64,000 bases of DNA from Ensifer sp. Root278 (GCF_001429285.1 NZ_LMJJ01000042.1:186001-250000); one strand, 5' to 3'. Numbered from the stretch's first letter, positions 1 to 9,136 are shown. Numbers and translations: made by a program. The notes: generated by a model from the sequence alone, not told the origin.

Positions 1-63
1 GACCGCTCCTGATGCAGGATGATCAAGACTGGTTTTCGCGCGCTTGTGTCCGGCATCGGCATT

Positions 64-558
64 TCAGGTTTCCTGTTGCGGCTCGGCGTCCTCGACGGTG
101 TCGCTTCTCGCTGCGGCCTCCTGCCGCTGCAACACCCGGTCGCGCCCGGAGACGGCGAGCAGATCGGCGATGCGCCAGATCACGTGGTCTTCCATTTCGC
201 TGCGTTTGCCGTCGGCATAGACGATATCCCAGAGCATGCCGACGAGTTCGATGCGCTGTTCCTCCGAGAGGTGGCGCTTGAGCTCGGCGGTGAACTGGTA
301 GTAATCGATCGCCTCGCTTTCGGCAGTCTTGCCCGCTTCGATCAGCGCGGCAAGCGAGGCATCGTCGAGCTTGTAGTGTTGCTTGATGACCGATCGCATC
401 TTGCGCCGTTCGGACGCAAGGATCCGGCCGTCGGCTTCCATGACCTGGAAACAGAGGGCGATGACCGCCACGCGTGGATCGCCGTGCTCTATCCGCGTCG
501 CCGGGCCGGTCAGGCCGTCGAGAAACGTCCGTAAGCGTTCAAACATGTATTCTGCCAC
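64..558 (-). CDS. TerB-family (tellurite-resistance-like) protein
   Basis: A 164-residue protein resembling the TerB/DjlA-N helical domain: acidic, helix-rich, with the typical run 'ALCFQVMEADGRI' near residue 35 and 'IVYADGKRSEMEDHVIWRI' near residue 112, the two Asp-containing turns seen in TerB-like proteins. No signal peptide or membrane segment is visible. It begins 14 nt after the hemY stop and is probably the last gene of the hem operon. The start used is a GTG with an AAGGGG-like Shine-Dalgarno just upstream; an in-frame ATG four codons later (546) is also possible. The molecular role of single-domain TerB proteins is not established, and tellurite resistance should not be assumed. 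Confidence 0.75.
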   Translation of the reverse strand: MAEYMFERLRTFLDGLTGPATRIEHGDPRVAVIALCFQVMEADGRILASERRKMRSVIKQHYKLDDASLAALIEAGKTAESEAIDYYQFTAELKRHLSEEQRIELVGMLWDIVYADGKRSEMEDHVIWRIADLLAVSGRDRVLQRQEAAARSDTVEDAEPQQET

Positions 559-572
559 AGCCCCTTGAGAGT

Positions 573-2210
573 TCAGAACAGTCGGAAACTAGCCTTTTCC
601 GGCGCCTTCTCGCCGGTAGCTGGATCGCGCACGCCGGGATCATCCGGCGGACGGCCGAAGAAGGGATCAGGCATGTGCTCGCCGTTGGTAACCTCTTCCT
701 TCTCCGTCTTCTTGACCGGAGTCTTGTCGGCGATCGGCTCGGACGGTTTGCGCTCCGTGACCTTGATCGGTTGCGGTTCCCGTTCGGCCTCGAGGATGAC
801 GGGCGCTTCGCTGCGGCGGGCTACGGGGGCCGGTTCATGCGCACGCGGCTCCGCGGCCACCGGCGGCAGACTGCGGATCGCTTCGTCGGCATTCGATTGG
901 TCGTGGTCGACGGTCGCCGAAAGCGTATGCGGCGGCGCTTTCCATTCGAACGCATCGAGCCGTCCGCTGACGGGCGAGACCGGCAGCCAGGTCGGCGACG
1001 TCACGCCGTCGGCAGTCCAGGCCGGATCCCGTGGGCTGCGCAGGGCCTGCGCCATCCAGTGGCGGATGCGGCCCTCGTCGCCGGTGTCGGCTTCTTCTAT
1101 GTCAGCGAGCAACAGGAAGACGCTCTCGGTCGGATCGAGCCTGGCGGCGGCTTCCGCCTTGGTGCGGGCCAGAAGCAGTTCGCGCGCTTCGAGCGCGGCC
1201 TCGGCGACAGCTGCCATCGCCACGGCATTGTTGGGCCTGAGGGCTTCAAGCTTGCGCGCCCGCTTCAGACGGTCGACGGCGGTGTCGCCACCGCGGGCAC
1301 GCACGTAAAGCCGCGCCACGTCCGGGTGAGGCTCGTGCTTCCAGTTTTTCTCCAGGATCGAGGTCCCCTTGCGCAGGTTGTCCTCGCGAAACAGCGCCTT
1401 GGCGGCCGTCAGCGCCGCCGGCACCAGATGTTCGTCGAGCTTCAGTGCGGCAAGCGCATCGTCGCGGGCACCCTTCACGTCGCCGTCGAGCTTTGTGATC
1501 GCCCGGGCGGTCAAGAGCACCGCCCTCTTACGGTCGGCCTCCTTGCGTTCGACCACATGGGCGGCGCGGCTCTTGTCGAGAAGACGCAGAGCATCGTCCC
1601 ACTGTCCGGCCTGGCTCTGGCTGTCGAGCGTCGCGAGAGCCGCCCAGGGCAGATGCGGTGCTTTCTCGGCGGCGCGTTCGGCATATTGCCGGGCGGCCTC
1701 GTGGGCACCGAGGCGCTTGGCTTCGAGGTAGAGGCCGCGAAGCCCGAGTTCGCGGGTCTCCGGATCGTCGGCCATCAGCTCGAACTTGCGGCGCGCGTCA
1801 TCGTACTTGCCTTCGATGAGGGCGGTTTGCGCTTCGAGCAGGTGGATCAGCGGCTCCTGGTCGGCGCTGATCAATCCGCGGGTGCGGGCGGTCATCTTGC
1901 GGGCAAGATTGGCATCGCCCGCGCCGGCAGCGATCAGGCCGGTCGAAAGCGCCTGGTAGCCACGGTCGCGCTTGCGGGCGCGGAAATAACGGGTGACGGT
2001 GTGAGGCGAGAGCCAGATGGTGCGTACCAGCCAGACGGCGATCAGCACGGCTGCGATCAGCGAGATCAGGAGCGATGCGGCGCGCATCAGGCTCATCTCG
2101 ATGAGCTGACCTTGCCAGACGAGCGAAAGTTCACCCGGTCGGTCCGCGAGCCACGCGAAGCCGAGGCCGAGACCAAGCACGATCAGGATGAAAATCAGAA
2201 TGCGGATCAT
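573..2210 (-). CDS. hemY: HemY-type membrane protein with TPR-like repeats
   Basis: A 545-residue protein with the HemY N-terminal architecture: a membrane helix at residues 2-18, a short loop, a second membrane helix at about 40-62, then a long Ala/Leu/Arg-rich helical region that reads as tetratricopeptide-type repeats, and a Pro/Glu/Lys-rich tail from about residue 430. HemY proteins of this class (not protoporphyrinogen oxidase) are encoded with hemC and hemD in proteobacteria and are implicated in porphyrin metabolism without an established reaction. The start at 2210 is chosen because MIRILIFILIVLG is the usual family start; the frame is open further upstream but that part is intergenic-like. 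It lies downstream of mic60, separated by two palindromic elements. Confidence 0.85.
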   Translation of the reverse strand: MIRILIFILIVLGLGLGFAWLADRPGELSLVWQGQLIEMSLMRAASLLISLIAAVLIAVWLVRTIWLSPHTVTRYFRARKRDRGYQALSTGLIAAGAGDANLARKMTARTRGLISADQEPLIHLLEAQTALIEGKYDDARRKFELMADDPETRELGLRGLYLEAKRLGAHEAARQYAERAAEKAPHLPWAALATLDSQSQAGQWDDALRLLDKSRAAHVVERKEADRKRAVLLTARAITKLDGDVKGARDDALAALKLDEHLVPAALTAAKALFREDNLRKGTSILEKNWKHEPHPDVARLYVRARGGDTAVDRLKRARKLEALRPNNAVAMAAVAEAALEARELLLARTKAEAAARLDPTESVFLLLADIEEADTGDEGRIRHWMAQALRSPRDPAWTADGVTSPTWLPVSPVSGRLDAFEWKAPPHTLSATVDHDQSNADEAIRSLPPVAAEPRAHEPAPVARRSEAPVILEAEREPQPIKVTERKPSEPIADKTPVKKTEKEEVTNGEHMPDPFFGRPPDDPGVRDPATGEKAPEKASFRLF

Positions 2211-2224
2211 ATCTGGTTCCCTCA

Positions 2225-2270
2225 GATCACGATGATTTTGGGTCGCCGACCCAAAGTCATAAACGTGATC
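2225..2270. repeat. Long imperfect palindrome between mic60 and hemY
   Basis: GATCACG (2225-2231) and CGTGATC (2264-2270) form the outer arms and TTTGGGTC (2237-2244) with GACCCAAA (2248-2255) the inner arms; ATGA and TCAT also pair between them. The structure lies 15 nt before the hemY start on the transcribed strand and next to the 2285-2334 palindrome. The pair resembles the compound intergenic palindromes of rhizobia (RIME-type mosaic elements); that assignment is from memory of the family. Confidence 0.7.
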
Positions 2271-2284
2271 GTTTTCCATAAGTT

Positions 2285-2334
2285 AGAGCGGGATGCGGGC
2301 GGAAAACCGCATACACTTTTCCTCATCCCGCTCT
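2285..2334. repeat. Rhizobial-type intergenic palindrome (copy 1)
   Basis: Outer arms AGAGCGGGATG and TCATCCCGCTCT enclose an inner GCGGAAAACCGC palindrome (2299-2310). Its right arm overlaps the TAG stop codon of mic60 (2333-2335). Related copies occur at 3714-3760, 7607-7650 and 43182-43229, so this is a dispersed element. Confidence 0.8.
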
Positions 2335-3601
2335 AGCCCTCTGTGCCCGGCTTTGCCATCGTCGCGGCGACGGCGGCATCGATCGCGGCTTCGACACGCA
2401 GACGCTGGTCGAGCTTGGCCTTGAAGGCCTCGCCCGCCGGTTTGGCGGCATCCGGCAGGCCATCCCACTCCAGGGCAGCGCCCTTGAGATCGCCATTGTT
2501 CAGCTTGTCCTCGATGCGGGCAATGACGGCTTCGGGCGTTTCACCCTCGACGCTGCCGACAGGGCGTACGCGAATGCCGGACATGGCGCTGGACACCAGC
2601 CGGTCGAAGATGCCCTCGTTCGGATCGGGTTGATTGAGGGCGTCGAGCATGGCGTCGGCCGTCTTCGGGAACTCGCGCCGCAGATCGGAGCGGGTCGGCA
2701 CGCCGACCTGAGCGTCCTGGGCCAGAGCGGCGACGGCCTGTTCGTCCGGTGCGATGCTGCGCAGCGCGTCGAGTTCGGCGAGGAAGGGGCCGCCGCGATC
2801 GATTGCCGACTTCAGCGCGGTGACCGCGACCGCCTTGGCCATCTGGATGTCGTTGACCGGCTCGTTGAGCTTCTGCTCGGCGGATTCGATGCGGCTCGTC
2901 AGTTCCGCCTTCTCCGTTGTCGCCGTCTGTTGGGCGTCGGCGAGTGTCGTCTTCAGCCCTGCTAGTTCCTTGGTAAGGTTGTCGATCTCCGCCTTCAGCG
3001 TTTCGACCTCGGCACTCGGCGCGCCGTTCGTGCCCGGTTGGGCGGCTGATTGTTCGAGGGCGGCGATGCGGCCTTCGAGCGCCGTGTTGTCGACGACTGC
3101 GGCGGTCGTGGGCAGTGCTGCGACCTGATCGCGCAGTGCCTGCAGTTCGCTGGAGATGTTCTGCTCGACGCCACGCTCAGGGCCAAGTCCGGGGACGATG
3201 CCGGCATATTGCAGGCCGCCAAAGCCTAGCAGCGTCACAAGGCCACCGAGGATACCGGCGGCGAGCGCGCCGGAGTTCGACACCGGTTTCTGTCGAGGGG
3301 CCGGTTCCGTCTCCTGTGCCGCGTGCGGCGGTTCTTCGGCGAAGACGGCTGCGGCCGCGTCGGCACGCTGCTCCTCGATCTCTTCTTCCAGGCGCGATCC
3401 AGCGGCGCTGTCGTCGCTGCTGTCTGTTGCCGTCTCATCCGCCTTGGCGTCGCTTGCCGGGCTTTCGCTTGCCACGTCCGTCACCGTCTCGCGGGTTGTT
3501 TCGGCCTCAGTCGGTTCCGCAACGGTTTTTTCCGCTTCGAGGTCGATCGTCAGCGGTTCCTTCTCGGACTTCGAGCGGCGCGGCGGGTTTTCCGATACCA
3601 T
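2333..3601 (-). CDS. mic60: Bacterial Mic60/mitofilin homologue
   Basis: A 422-residue protein with the bacterial Mic60 layout: an acidic, disordered N-terminus (1-108, rich in E, T, A and S), one membrane helix (about 111-132, starting GALAAGILGGLVTLLGF), a long coiled coil (about 145-245), and a C-terminal mitofilin-like helical domain ending in KLDQRLRVEAAIDAAV. In mitochondria Mic60 shapes crista junctions; in photosynthetic alphaproteobacteria the homologue shapes intracytoplasmic membranes and is encoded beside haem genes. The setting here, between hemD and hemY, matches that genomic signature. A role in envelope contact sites or curvature in this organism is inference. The stop codon overlaps a palindromic element. 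Confidence 0.8.
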   Translation of the reverse strand: MVSENPPRRSKSEKEPLTIDLEAEKTVAEPTEAETTRETVTDVASESPASDAKADETATDSSDDSAAGSRLEEEIEEQRADAAAAVFAEEPPHAAQETEPAPRQKPVSNSGALAAGILGGLVTLLGFGGLQYAGIVPGLGPERGVEQNISSELQALRDQVAALPTTAAVVDNTALEGRIAALEQSAAQPGTNGAPSAEVETLKAEIDNLTKELAGLKTTLADAQQTATTEKAELTSRIESAEQKLNEPVNDIQMAKAVAVTALKSAIDRGGPFLAELDALRSIAPDEQAVAALAQDAQVGVPTRSDLRREFPKTADAMLDALNQPDPNEGIFDRLVSSAMSGIRVRPVGSVEGETPEAVIARIEDKLNNGDLKGAALEWDGLPDAAKPAGEAFKAKLDQRLRVEAAIDAAVAATMAKPGTEG

Positions 3602-3713
3602 GGTGACCTCTTACCGTTGGTTCCTGTCGGCTCTTCTCTCAAACCTAGTCAGCCCGAACGGTGAGGGAAAGCCCCTGCGTTTCGATTTTGGCTGAATCGG
3701 CCCTGGAGTGACG

Positions 3714-3760
3714 TGGAATGCGGGCGGAAAACCGCCAACATTTTTCTTCATCCCATTTTA
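3714..3760. repeat. Rhizobial-type intergenic palindrome (copy 2, degenerate)
   Basis: Shares TGCGGGCGGAAAACCGC with the element at 2285-2334, followed by a similar TTTTTCTTCATCCCA right arm, but the outer arms have diverged. It lies between mic60 and hemD and abuts the hemD stop. Confidence 0.65.
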
Positions 3761-4471
3761 GATCAAACTAAAAAGGTTTTCTTCGTCGGGCTTAGCGGCG
3801 ATCTGCGCCATGACGTTGCTTGGCAGCGCCTCGGCGACGGCAGCGCTCAGGCAGAGATAGCGCGGGCTGAAGGACGCAGCGTCCAGACTGGCCTCCAGCA
3901 GCAATGCCGCCAGGCGTCGAGCCGTCTCCCGGGAATAGAGCAGAACGGCGTCGGGCCGGTCGGTTCGCGCGAGATCTTTCAGCGCACCGGGCGGCTGCAC
4001 GGTCGGTTCCATGCGATAGCATTCGACCGTCCTATACTCGACGCCATGTTGCCGGAGCGTGCTTTCGAGGCCGTCGGAGCGCGGAGAGCCGGTCAGGTAG
4101 AGCAGCGGCTGTTTCGGCAAAGTGCCGACCGCCGAAACAATCAGCCCGGCCAGCGCTTCGCCGGTGCCATCGCCGATGCGGAGATCGGTGAAGCCAAGTT
4201 CTCGTGCTGCCCGCGCAGTCGCCTCGCCGACGCAGAAGCACGGGGTTTTCAGATGCTTTTCCAATTTGCCGCCCAGTGTCGCGAGGACCCGAACCGCTTC
4301 GGCGCTGGTCAAGACAATGGCTTCAAACGGTATGTCTAGCGCTGCTTCGGCAACGGCGGTCAGATGCATGGCCCGCATCAATGGCAGGAGGATCGGCTGG
4401 TGGCCCGCAGCCTCCAGCCGACGCGCCGTCGCCTCGGCGGCGGGAAGCGGCCGGGTGACGAGCACGCGCAT
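3758..4471 (-). CDS. hemD: Uroporphyrinogen-III synthase
   Basis: A 237-residue protein that would close and rearrange hydroxymethylbilane to uroporphyrinogen III in the tetrapyrrole pathway. It starts MRVLVTRPLPAAEATARRL, the usual HemD opening (VTRP), and carries the mid-protein motif LLYLTGSPRSDGLESTL and a late AVLLYSRETARRL segment typical of the two-domain HemD fold. The start at 4471 has GGACC upstream and lies 4 nt after the hemC stop; an in-frame ATG at 4492 would overlap hemC. HemD sequences are poorly conserved, so the call rests on motifs plus its place directly after hemC. Confidence 0.9.
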   Translation of the reverse strand: MRVLVTRPLPAAEATARRLEAAGHQPILLPLMRAMHLTAVAEAALDIPFEAIVLTSAEAVRVLATLGGKLEKHLKTPCFCVGEATARAARELGFTDLRIGDGTGEALAGLIVSAVGTLPKQPLLYLTGSPRSDGLESTLRQHGVEYRTVECYRMEPTVQPPGALKDLARTDRPDAVLLYSRETARRLAALLLEASLDAASFSPRYLCLSAAVAEALPSNVMAQIAAKPDEENLFSLI

Positions 4472-4475
4472 CGGC

Positions 4476-5405
4476 TCAGGTCCAGCTTGCAAAGAAGCCC
4501 GGGCCGGCCTTGGCGCGGATTTCCTCGCCGGCCTTCTTGCCGAGCGCTTCGGCGTCGGTGGCCCTGCCTTCGATCGTGACGCGATGATGGGTCTGGCCGT
4601 CGGGCGTGAGGATCATGCCGGAAAAACGGAGATGGGTGCCATCCGAGGTGGCGAGGCCGGCGATCGGCGTGCGGCAGGAGCCGTCAAGCGTCGCAAGGAA
4701 ACCGCGCTCGCAGGTAACGGCCTCGTGGGTGTGCTGGTCGTCGATGGCCGCGAGCAGATCGTTGATGCGGCTGTCGCCGATCCGGCTTTCGATGCAGATC
4801 GCGCCTTGCGCCGGGGCCGGGGGGAAATCCGTCGGGTCGAGCAGTTCGGTCGGAACGTCGGTCATGCCGAGCCGCTTCAGGCCGGCATAGGCGAGCAGCG
4901 TCGCATCCACCTGGCCCTCGGCGAGCTTCCTTAGCCGCGTTTCCACCTGGCCGCGATAGGTGATGACGTTGATATCCGGGCGCAGCCGGCGGATCAGCGC
5001 CTGGCGGCGCAGCGACGAGGAACCGACAGTGGCGCCTTCAGGCAGTTCCATCAGTTTCGGTGCCGTGCGGCCGATGAAGGCGTCGCGAATGTCCTCGCGC
5101 GGCAGGAAGGCGGAAAGACAGAGCCCGTCCGGCAGCTTCGTCGGCATGTCCTTGGACGAATGCACGGCGAAATCGAGTTCGCCCGACAGCAATTGCTGCT
5201 CGATCTCCTCGGTGAACAGGCCCTTGCCGCCGATCTCGGCGAGCGAGCGGTCGGTGATCCGGTCGCCCTTGGTCGAGAGAATGACGACCTCGAACATTTC
5301 CGGCGCCAGACCATGCGCCGCTGCGAGGCGATCGCGCGTTTCATGGGCTTGTGCGAGCGCCAGCGGACTGCCGCGCGTGCCGATCCGGAAAGGTTTTGTT
5401 TGCAT
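4476..5405 (-). CDS. hemC: Porphobilinogen deaminase (hydroxymethylbilane synthase)
   Basis: A 309-residue cytosolic enzyme that joins four porphobilinogens into hydroxymethylbilane. Visible hallmarks are the N-terminal [13 protein letters not shown], the phosphate/acid-binding stretch [14 protein letters not shown] with the catalytic Asp region, [10 protein letters not shown], and GSCRTPIAG, whose Cys carries the dipyrromethane cofactor. Length matches the family. The start is the ATG at 5405; a TTG one codon earlier is possible. It is the first gene of the hem operon and diverges from tsaD across a 74-bp promoter region. Confidence 0.97.
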   Translation of the reverse strand: MQTKPFRIGTRGSPLALAQAHETRDRLAAAHGLAPEMFEVVILSTKGDRITDRSLAEIGGKGLFTEEIEQQLLSGELDFAVHSSKDMPTKLPDGLCLSAFLPREDIRDAFIGRTAPKLMELPEGATVGSSSLRRQALIRRLRPDINVITYRGQVETRLRKLAEGQVDATLLAYAGLKRLGMTDVPTELLDPTDFPPAPAQGAICIESRIGDSRINDLLAAIDDQHTHEAVTCERGFLATLDGSCRTPIAGLATSDGTHLRFSGMILTPDGQTHHRVTIEGRATDAEALGKKAGEEIRAKAGPGFFASWT

Positions 5406-5479
5406 CAAAGGCTATCCATTGTTACCGGAGTTCCGTGTACCCACCTTTCGGTGCGACCGCAATCTTTGAGTATACTCTG

Positions 5480-6574
5480 ATGTCTCCGCCCCTGCGCATC
5501 CTCGGCATAGAAACAAGCTGCGACGAAACCGCCGCTTCCGTTATTTTGCGCGATTCCGACGGCAAGGGTCACATTCTCGGCGACGTCGTTCTGAGCCAGC
5601 TGGAAGAGCATAGCGCCTATGGCGGCGTGGTTCCGGAGATCGCCGCGCGCGCCCATGTGGAAGCGCTCGACACGCTGATCGAGGAGGCGCTGCTGCGCGC
5701 CGGCGTCACGCTTGCCGACATCGATGCGATCGCTGCGACAAGTGGTCCCGGTCTGATTGGCGGCCTGATCGTCGGGCTGATGACCGGCAAGGCGATCGCG
5801 CGCGCGACAGGCAAGCCGCTCTACGCCGTCAACCATCTCGAAGGCCACGCGCTGACGGCGCGGCTGACGGACGGACTTTCCTTTCCCTATCTGATGTTGC
5901 TCGTCTCCGGCGGCCATACGCAGCTTATCCTCGTCAAGGGCGTCGGCGAATACGAGCGCTGGGGCACGACGATCGACGATGCGCTTGGCGAGGCCTTCGA
6001 CAAGACGGCGAAACTGCTCGGTCTTGCCTATCCGGGTGGTCCGGCGGTCGAGCGTGCGGCGCTCGCCGGCAATCCCCAGCGTTTCGATTTTCCGCGCCCG
6101 CTCGTCGGTGACGCCCGGCTCGATTTCTCCTTCTCGGGACTGAAAACGGCGGTGCGCCAGGCGGCGCAATCGCTGGAGCCGGTGACGGAGCAGGACATCG
6201 CCGATATCTGCGCTTCCTTCCAGCGGGCGATCTCGCGCACGCTCAAGGATCGCGTCGGGCGCGGGCTGAAGCGCTTCAAGGCGGAGCATGCCGGCGTGGT
6301 GCGCCCGGCCCTGGTGGTCGCCGGCGGCGTTGCTGCTAACCAGGTGCTGCGTTCGACGCTGCAGAGCTTGTGCGCGCAATCCGGTTTCGACTTTATTGCG
6401 CCGCCGCTTTCGCTCTGCACTGACAATGCGGCGATGATCGCCTGGGCCGGTGCGGAGCGCCTGGCGGCGGGCATGGTGGCCGATGGCCTCGACGTTGCGC
6501 CGCGCTCGCGCTGGCCGCTCGACGCCCAAGCGCAGGCACTGCTCGGCTCCGGCAAACGCGGCGCCAAGGCATGA
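5480..6574 (+). CDS. tsaD: tRNA N6-adenosine threonylcarbamoyltransferase TsaD
   Basis: A 364-residue ASKHA-fold enzyme that transfers threonylcarbamoyl to A37 of ANN-decoding tRNAs, working with TsaB and TsaE. It begins [17 protein letters not shown], contains the metal-binding [10 protein letters not shown] histidines, SGPGLIGGL, and the [10 protein letters not shown] and [10 protein letters not shown] nucleotide-binding motifs. The start at 5480 is the ATG of MSPPLRILG; longer in-frame readings upstream run into the hemC promoter and antisense to hemC. It leads a plus-strand set with gpsA 23 nt downstream, the usual rhizobial arrangement. Confidence 0.97.
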   Translation: MSPPLRILGIETSCDETAASVILRDSDGKGHILGDVVLSQLEEHSAYGGVVPEIAARAHVEALDTLIEEALLRAGVTLADIDAIAATSGPGLIGGLIVGLMTGKAIARATGKPLYAVNHLEGHALTARLTDGLSFPYLMLLVSGGHTQLILVKGVGEYERWGTTIDDALGEAFDKTAKLLGLAYPGGPAVERAALAGNPQRFDFPRPLVGDARLDFSFSGLKTAVRQAAQSLEPVTEQDIADICASFQRAISRTLKDRVGRGLKRFKAEHAGVVRPALVVAGGVAANQVLRSTLQSLCAQSGFDFIAPPLSLCTDNAAMIAWAGAERLAAGMVADGLDVAPRSRWPLDAQAQALLGSGKRGAKA

Positions 6575-6597
6575 TGCCAGAATGTGACGGATAAAGA

Positions 6598-7599
6598 ATG
6601 AGCGAAACCTCCAAGATCGGGCCGAAAATCGTCGTGGTTGGCGCTGGCGCCTTTGGCACTGCCTTGGCTGCGGTTGCGGCCTCGGCGGCAGGCAGCGACG
6701 TGACGTTGCTCGCCCGTCGGCAGGAGATTGCTGAAGCGTGCGGCAATACCGGCCGCAACGAGGATGCCCTGCCGGGCATCGATCTGCCGCCGGCGCTGAA
6801 ACATACGGCGGATGTCTCCGTTCTCGCCGAAGCCGAAGTCGTGCTGTTCGCCATGCCGTCCCAGGCGCACCGTGATGCGGCGCGGCAATATGGCCCGCAG
6901 ATCAATGCAGCCGCTACGATCGTCACCTGTGCCAAGGGCATGGAGCAAGCGACCGGCCGGTTGCTGACCGACGTTCTGGCGGAGGAATTGCCCGGTCGTT
7001 CGATCGGCGTGCTCTCGGGTCCCGGTTTCGCCGCAGATATCGCCAAGGGCCTGCCGACTGCGATGGTAATCGCTGCCGCCGATGCTCAAACGGCGACGAT
7101 GCTGGCAGAGGTGCTTTCAGGCCCGACCTTCCGGCTCTACCCGTCGCAGGATCGCATCGGGGTGCAGCTCGGCGGCGCGCTCAAGAACGTGCTGGCGATT
7201 GCCTGCGGCATCGTCGAGGGTGCGGGTCTCGGCGATTCCGCCCGCGCAGCGCTGATCTCGCGCGGCCTTGCCGAGATGTCGCGCTTCATCGCCGCCGAGG
7301 GTGGCGAAGCCGACACGGTGCGCGGCCTCTCCGGTCTCGGCGATCTCGTGCTGACGGCCACCAGCCACCAGTCGCGCAATCTGCGCTTCGGCATCGCGCT
7401 CGGCCAGAACGGCCGCGCCGATGGGGGCAAGGGCGAGCTGGTCGAAGGCGCCTTTGCCGCGTCGGTCGCCGCGCGCGTCGCCCATGATCTCGGTGTCGAG
7501 ATGCCGATCACCGAAGCGGTGGCGGCGATCATCGACGGCAAGCTCGATGTCCGCACCGCACTCGAACAATTGATGACACGCCCGATCACCCAGGAATAA
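6598..7599 (+). CDS. gpsA: NAD(P)-dependent glycerol-3-phosphate dehydrogenase
   Basis: A 333-residue cytosolic enzyme that reduces dihydroxyacetone phosphate to sn-glycerol-3-phosphate for phospholipid synthesis. The Rossmann motif [12 protein letters not shown] is at the N-terminus, with the catalytic-lysine segment [15 protein letters not shown] and the [14 protein letters not shown] motif in the C-terminal helical domain. It follows tsaD closely, consistent with co-transcription. A dispersed palindrome lies just after its stop codon. Confidence 0.97.
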   Translation: MSETSKIGPKIVVVGAGAFGTALAAVAASAAGSDVTLLARRQEIAEACGNTGRNEDALPGIDLPPALKHTADVSVLAEAEVVLFAMPSQAHRDAARQYGPQINAAATIVTCAKGMEQATGRLLTDVLAEELPGRSIGVLSGPGFAADIAKGLPTAMVIAAADAQTATMLAEVLSGPTFRLYPSQDRIGVQLGGALKNVLAIACGIVEGAGLGDSARAALISRGLAEMSRFIAAEGGEADTVRGLSGLGDLVLTATSHQSRNLRFGIALGQNGRADGGKGELVEGAFAASVAARVAHDLGVEMPITEAVAAIIDGKLDVRTALEQLMTRPITQE

Positions 7600-7606
7600 T
7601 CCGGCA

Positions 7607-7650
7607 GTGGGATGCGGAAAAGTGTAAAGCGGTTTTCCGCTCGCATCCCG
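7607..7650. repeat. Rhizobial-type intergenic palindrome (copy 3, inverted)
   Basis: GTGGGATGCGGAAAAGTGT, then GCGGTTTTCCGC (7629-7640), then CGCATCCCGC. It is the same element as at 2285-2334 in the opposite orientation, between gpsA and the YciI-like gene, ending about 18 nt before that gene's Shine-Dalgarno sequence. Confidence 0.75.
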
Positions 7651-7677
7651 CGCCAAACGACAACTTCAGGAGGAAGC

Positions 7678-7971
7678 ATGCTCTTCGCACTTCATTGCAC
7701 CGACAAACCCGGCGCGCTGCAGCTTCGGCTCGATACCCGCCCCGATCATGTCGCCTATCTCAATGATCTCAATGCCAAGGGCATTCTGAAGATGGCGGGC
7801 CCGTTCCTGGGTGACGACGGCAAGCCGACCGGCAGCCTGGTGATCGTCAAGGCCGAGACCATCGCGGAAGCCCGCGCCATTGCCGAAGCGGATCCCTATG
7901 CCAAGGCGGGCCTCTTCTCCAATGTCGAGATCAAGGCCTTCAACTGGGTCTTCAACAATCCGGAGGCCTGA
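7678..7971 (+). CDS. YciI-like family protein
   Basis: A 97-residue protein of the YciI/dimeric alpha-beta barrel superfamily. It starts MLFALHCTDKPGALQLR and has the family's HVAYL helix, the GPFLGDDGKPTGSLVI strand pair, and EADPYAKAGLFSNVEIKAF near the end. The His-Asp arrangement (DHVAYL; EADPY) fits the putative active site of YciI proteins, whose physiological reaction is generally unknown. A near-perfect AGGAGG lies 6 nt before the ATG and fixes this start. Seven bases separate it from the EVE-domain gene, so the two are probably co-translated. Confidence 0.88.
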   Translation: MLFALHCTDKPGALQLRLDTRPDHVAYLNDLNAKGILKMAGPFLGDDGKPTGSLVIVKAETIAEARAIAEADPYAKAGLFSNVEIKAFNWVFNNPEA

Positions 7972-7977
7972 GACGCG

Positions 7978-8409
7978 ATGGCGCATTGGCTCTACAAATC
8001 CGAACCGGTCAAGTGGTCCTGGCAGATGCAGAAGGATGCGGGCGCCAAGGGCACCGAATGGACCGGCGTGCGCAACTATCTGGCGCGCAACAACATGCGG
8101 GCGATGCAGATCGGCGACAAAGGCTTCTTCTACCACTCGAACGAGGGTCTGGAGATCGTCGGCATTACCGAGGTCTGCGCGCTGTCGCATCCGGATTCGA
8201 CCGCCGAGGGTGACGCCCGCTGGGATTGCGTCGATATCCGCGCCGTGGCCGACATGCCGCGTCCGGTGACATTGAAAGAGATCAAGGACAATCCGAAGCT
8301 CGCCAAGATGTCGCTCGTCACCTCCATGCGCCTGTCGGTGCAGCCGGTGACCGAGGACGAATGGATTGAGGTCTGCCGCATGGGCGGGCTCGACAATCCT
8401 CCGCGGTAA
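7978..8409 (+). CDS. EVE-domain protein
   Basis: A 143-residue single-domain protein of the EVE (PUA-like) family, opening AHWLYKSEPVKWSW and containing EWTGVRNYLARNNM and KGFFYHSNEGLEIVGI, the strands and aromatic cage region of EVE domains that bind modified bases. The related human protein is THYN1. Standalone bacterial EVE proteins are widespread and mostly uncharacterised; binding of modified DNA or RNA bases is the family expectation, not shown here. It follows the YciI-like gene with a 6-nt gap. Confidence 0.9.
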   Translation: MAHWLYKSEPVKWSWQMQKDAGAKGTEWTGVRNYLARNNMRAMQIGDKGFFYHSNEGLEIVGITEVCALSHPDSTAEGDARWDCVDIRAVADMPRPVTLKEIKDNPKLAKMSLVTSMRLSVQPVTEDEWIEVCRMGGLDNPPR

Positions 8410-8422
8410 TCTTGTTTTTCCG

Positions 8423-8456
8423 CCTATCCGGAAACCGCTTTCGCCTTTCGGATAGG
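8423..8456. other. Inverted repeat upstream of the methyltransferase gene
   Basis: CCTATCCG (8423-8430) and CGGATAGG (8449-8456) form an 8-bp perfect stem with an 18-nt spacer. It ends a few bases before the GGAGAG Shine-Dalgarno of the next gene. There is no T-run, so a terminator is unlikely; a leader structure or an operator are both possible. Confidence 0.5.
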
Positions 8457-8470
8457 CTCGGAGAGTTTTC

Positions 8471-9136
8471 GTGAAGACCGATCCGGAAAGTTTCATCCTC
8501 GCCAATACCGGCGTGCTTTCGCCGCCTCACGTGCCGGAGGTGCGCCTGCATCTGGCAACAGAGGCGCATGAACTCTGGCTGAAGACCGAGGAGGAATTGC
8601 AGGAAATCGGCCTGCCGCCGCCGTTCTGGGCCTTTGCCTGGGCCGGCGGGCAGGGGCTTGCCCGCTACATCCTTGATCATCCCGAAACGGTCCGCGGCAG
8701 GCAGGTCGTCGACTTCGCCTCCGGTTCGGGCCTGGTGGCAATCGCCGCGATGAAGGCGGGGGCGGCTTCGGTTCTTGCCGCCGATATTGATCCCTGGGCG
8801 AAAACGGCCGTCCGTCTCAATGCCGAACTCAACGGCGTCGCCCTTTCCTATACGGACGAGGACGTGACCGGTCGCGAACTTGGCGCCGATGTCTACCTCG
8901 CCGGCGACGTCTTCTACGACAAGGCTTTTGCCGACCGGCTGAAACCGTGGTTTTCGGATCTGACGGCGAAAGGGGCGACAGTGATCGTCGGCGACCCCGG
9001 CCGTTCCTATTGCCCGCGCGAGATGATGACGGCCCTTGCCACCTACGAGGTTCCCGTGACCCGCGCGCTGGAGGACAGCGAGGTCAAGTGCACGACGGTC
9101 TGGCGCTTCGGGGGCACTGCGAACACGGACAGTTGA
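8471..9136 (+). CDS. Class I SAM-dependent methyltransferase (protein-lysine/NNMT-like)
   Basis: A 221-residue cytosolic methyltransferase. The SAM-binding motif I is VVDFASGSGLVAIAAMKAG, followed by the acidic motif II ending VLAADIDPWA and a motif IV-like DVYLAGDVFYDKAFAD. The N-terminal PPFWAFAWAGGQGLARYI is characteristic of the subfamily related to ETFB-lysine methyltransferase and Nnt1. The substrate cannot be read from sequence; a protein side chain is the likeliest inference. It starts with GTG at 8471, preceded by GGAGAG. Confidence 0.85.
   Translation: MKTDPESFILANTGVLSPPHVPEVRLHLATEAHELWLKTEEELQEIGLPPPFWAFAWAGGQGLARYILDHPETVRGRQVVDFASGSGLVAIAAMKAGAASVLAADIDPWAKTAVRLNAELNGVALSYTDEDVTGRELGADVYLAGDVFYDKAFADRLKPWFSDLTAKGATVIVGDPGRSYCPREMMTALATYEVPVTRALEDSEVKCTTVWRFGGTANTDS

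Noticed and set aside
64-558. Tellurite-resistance operon
   Set aside because: Only a single TerB-like domain is present, at the end of a haem operon; no terZ, terC, terD or terE is nearby.
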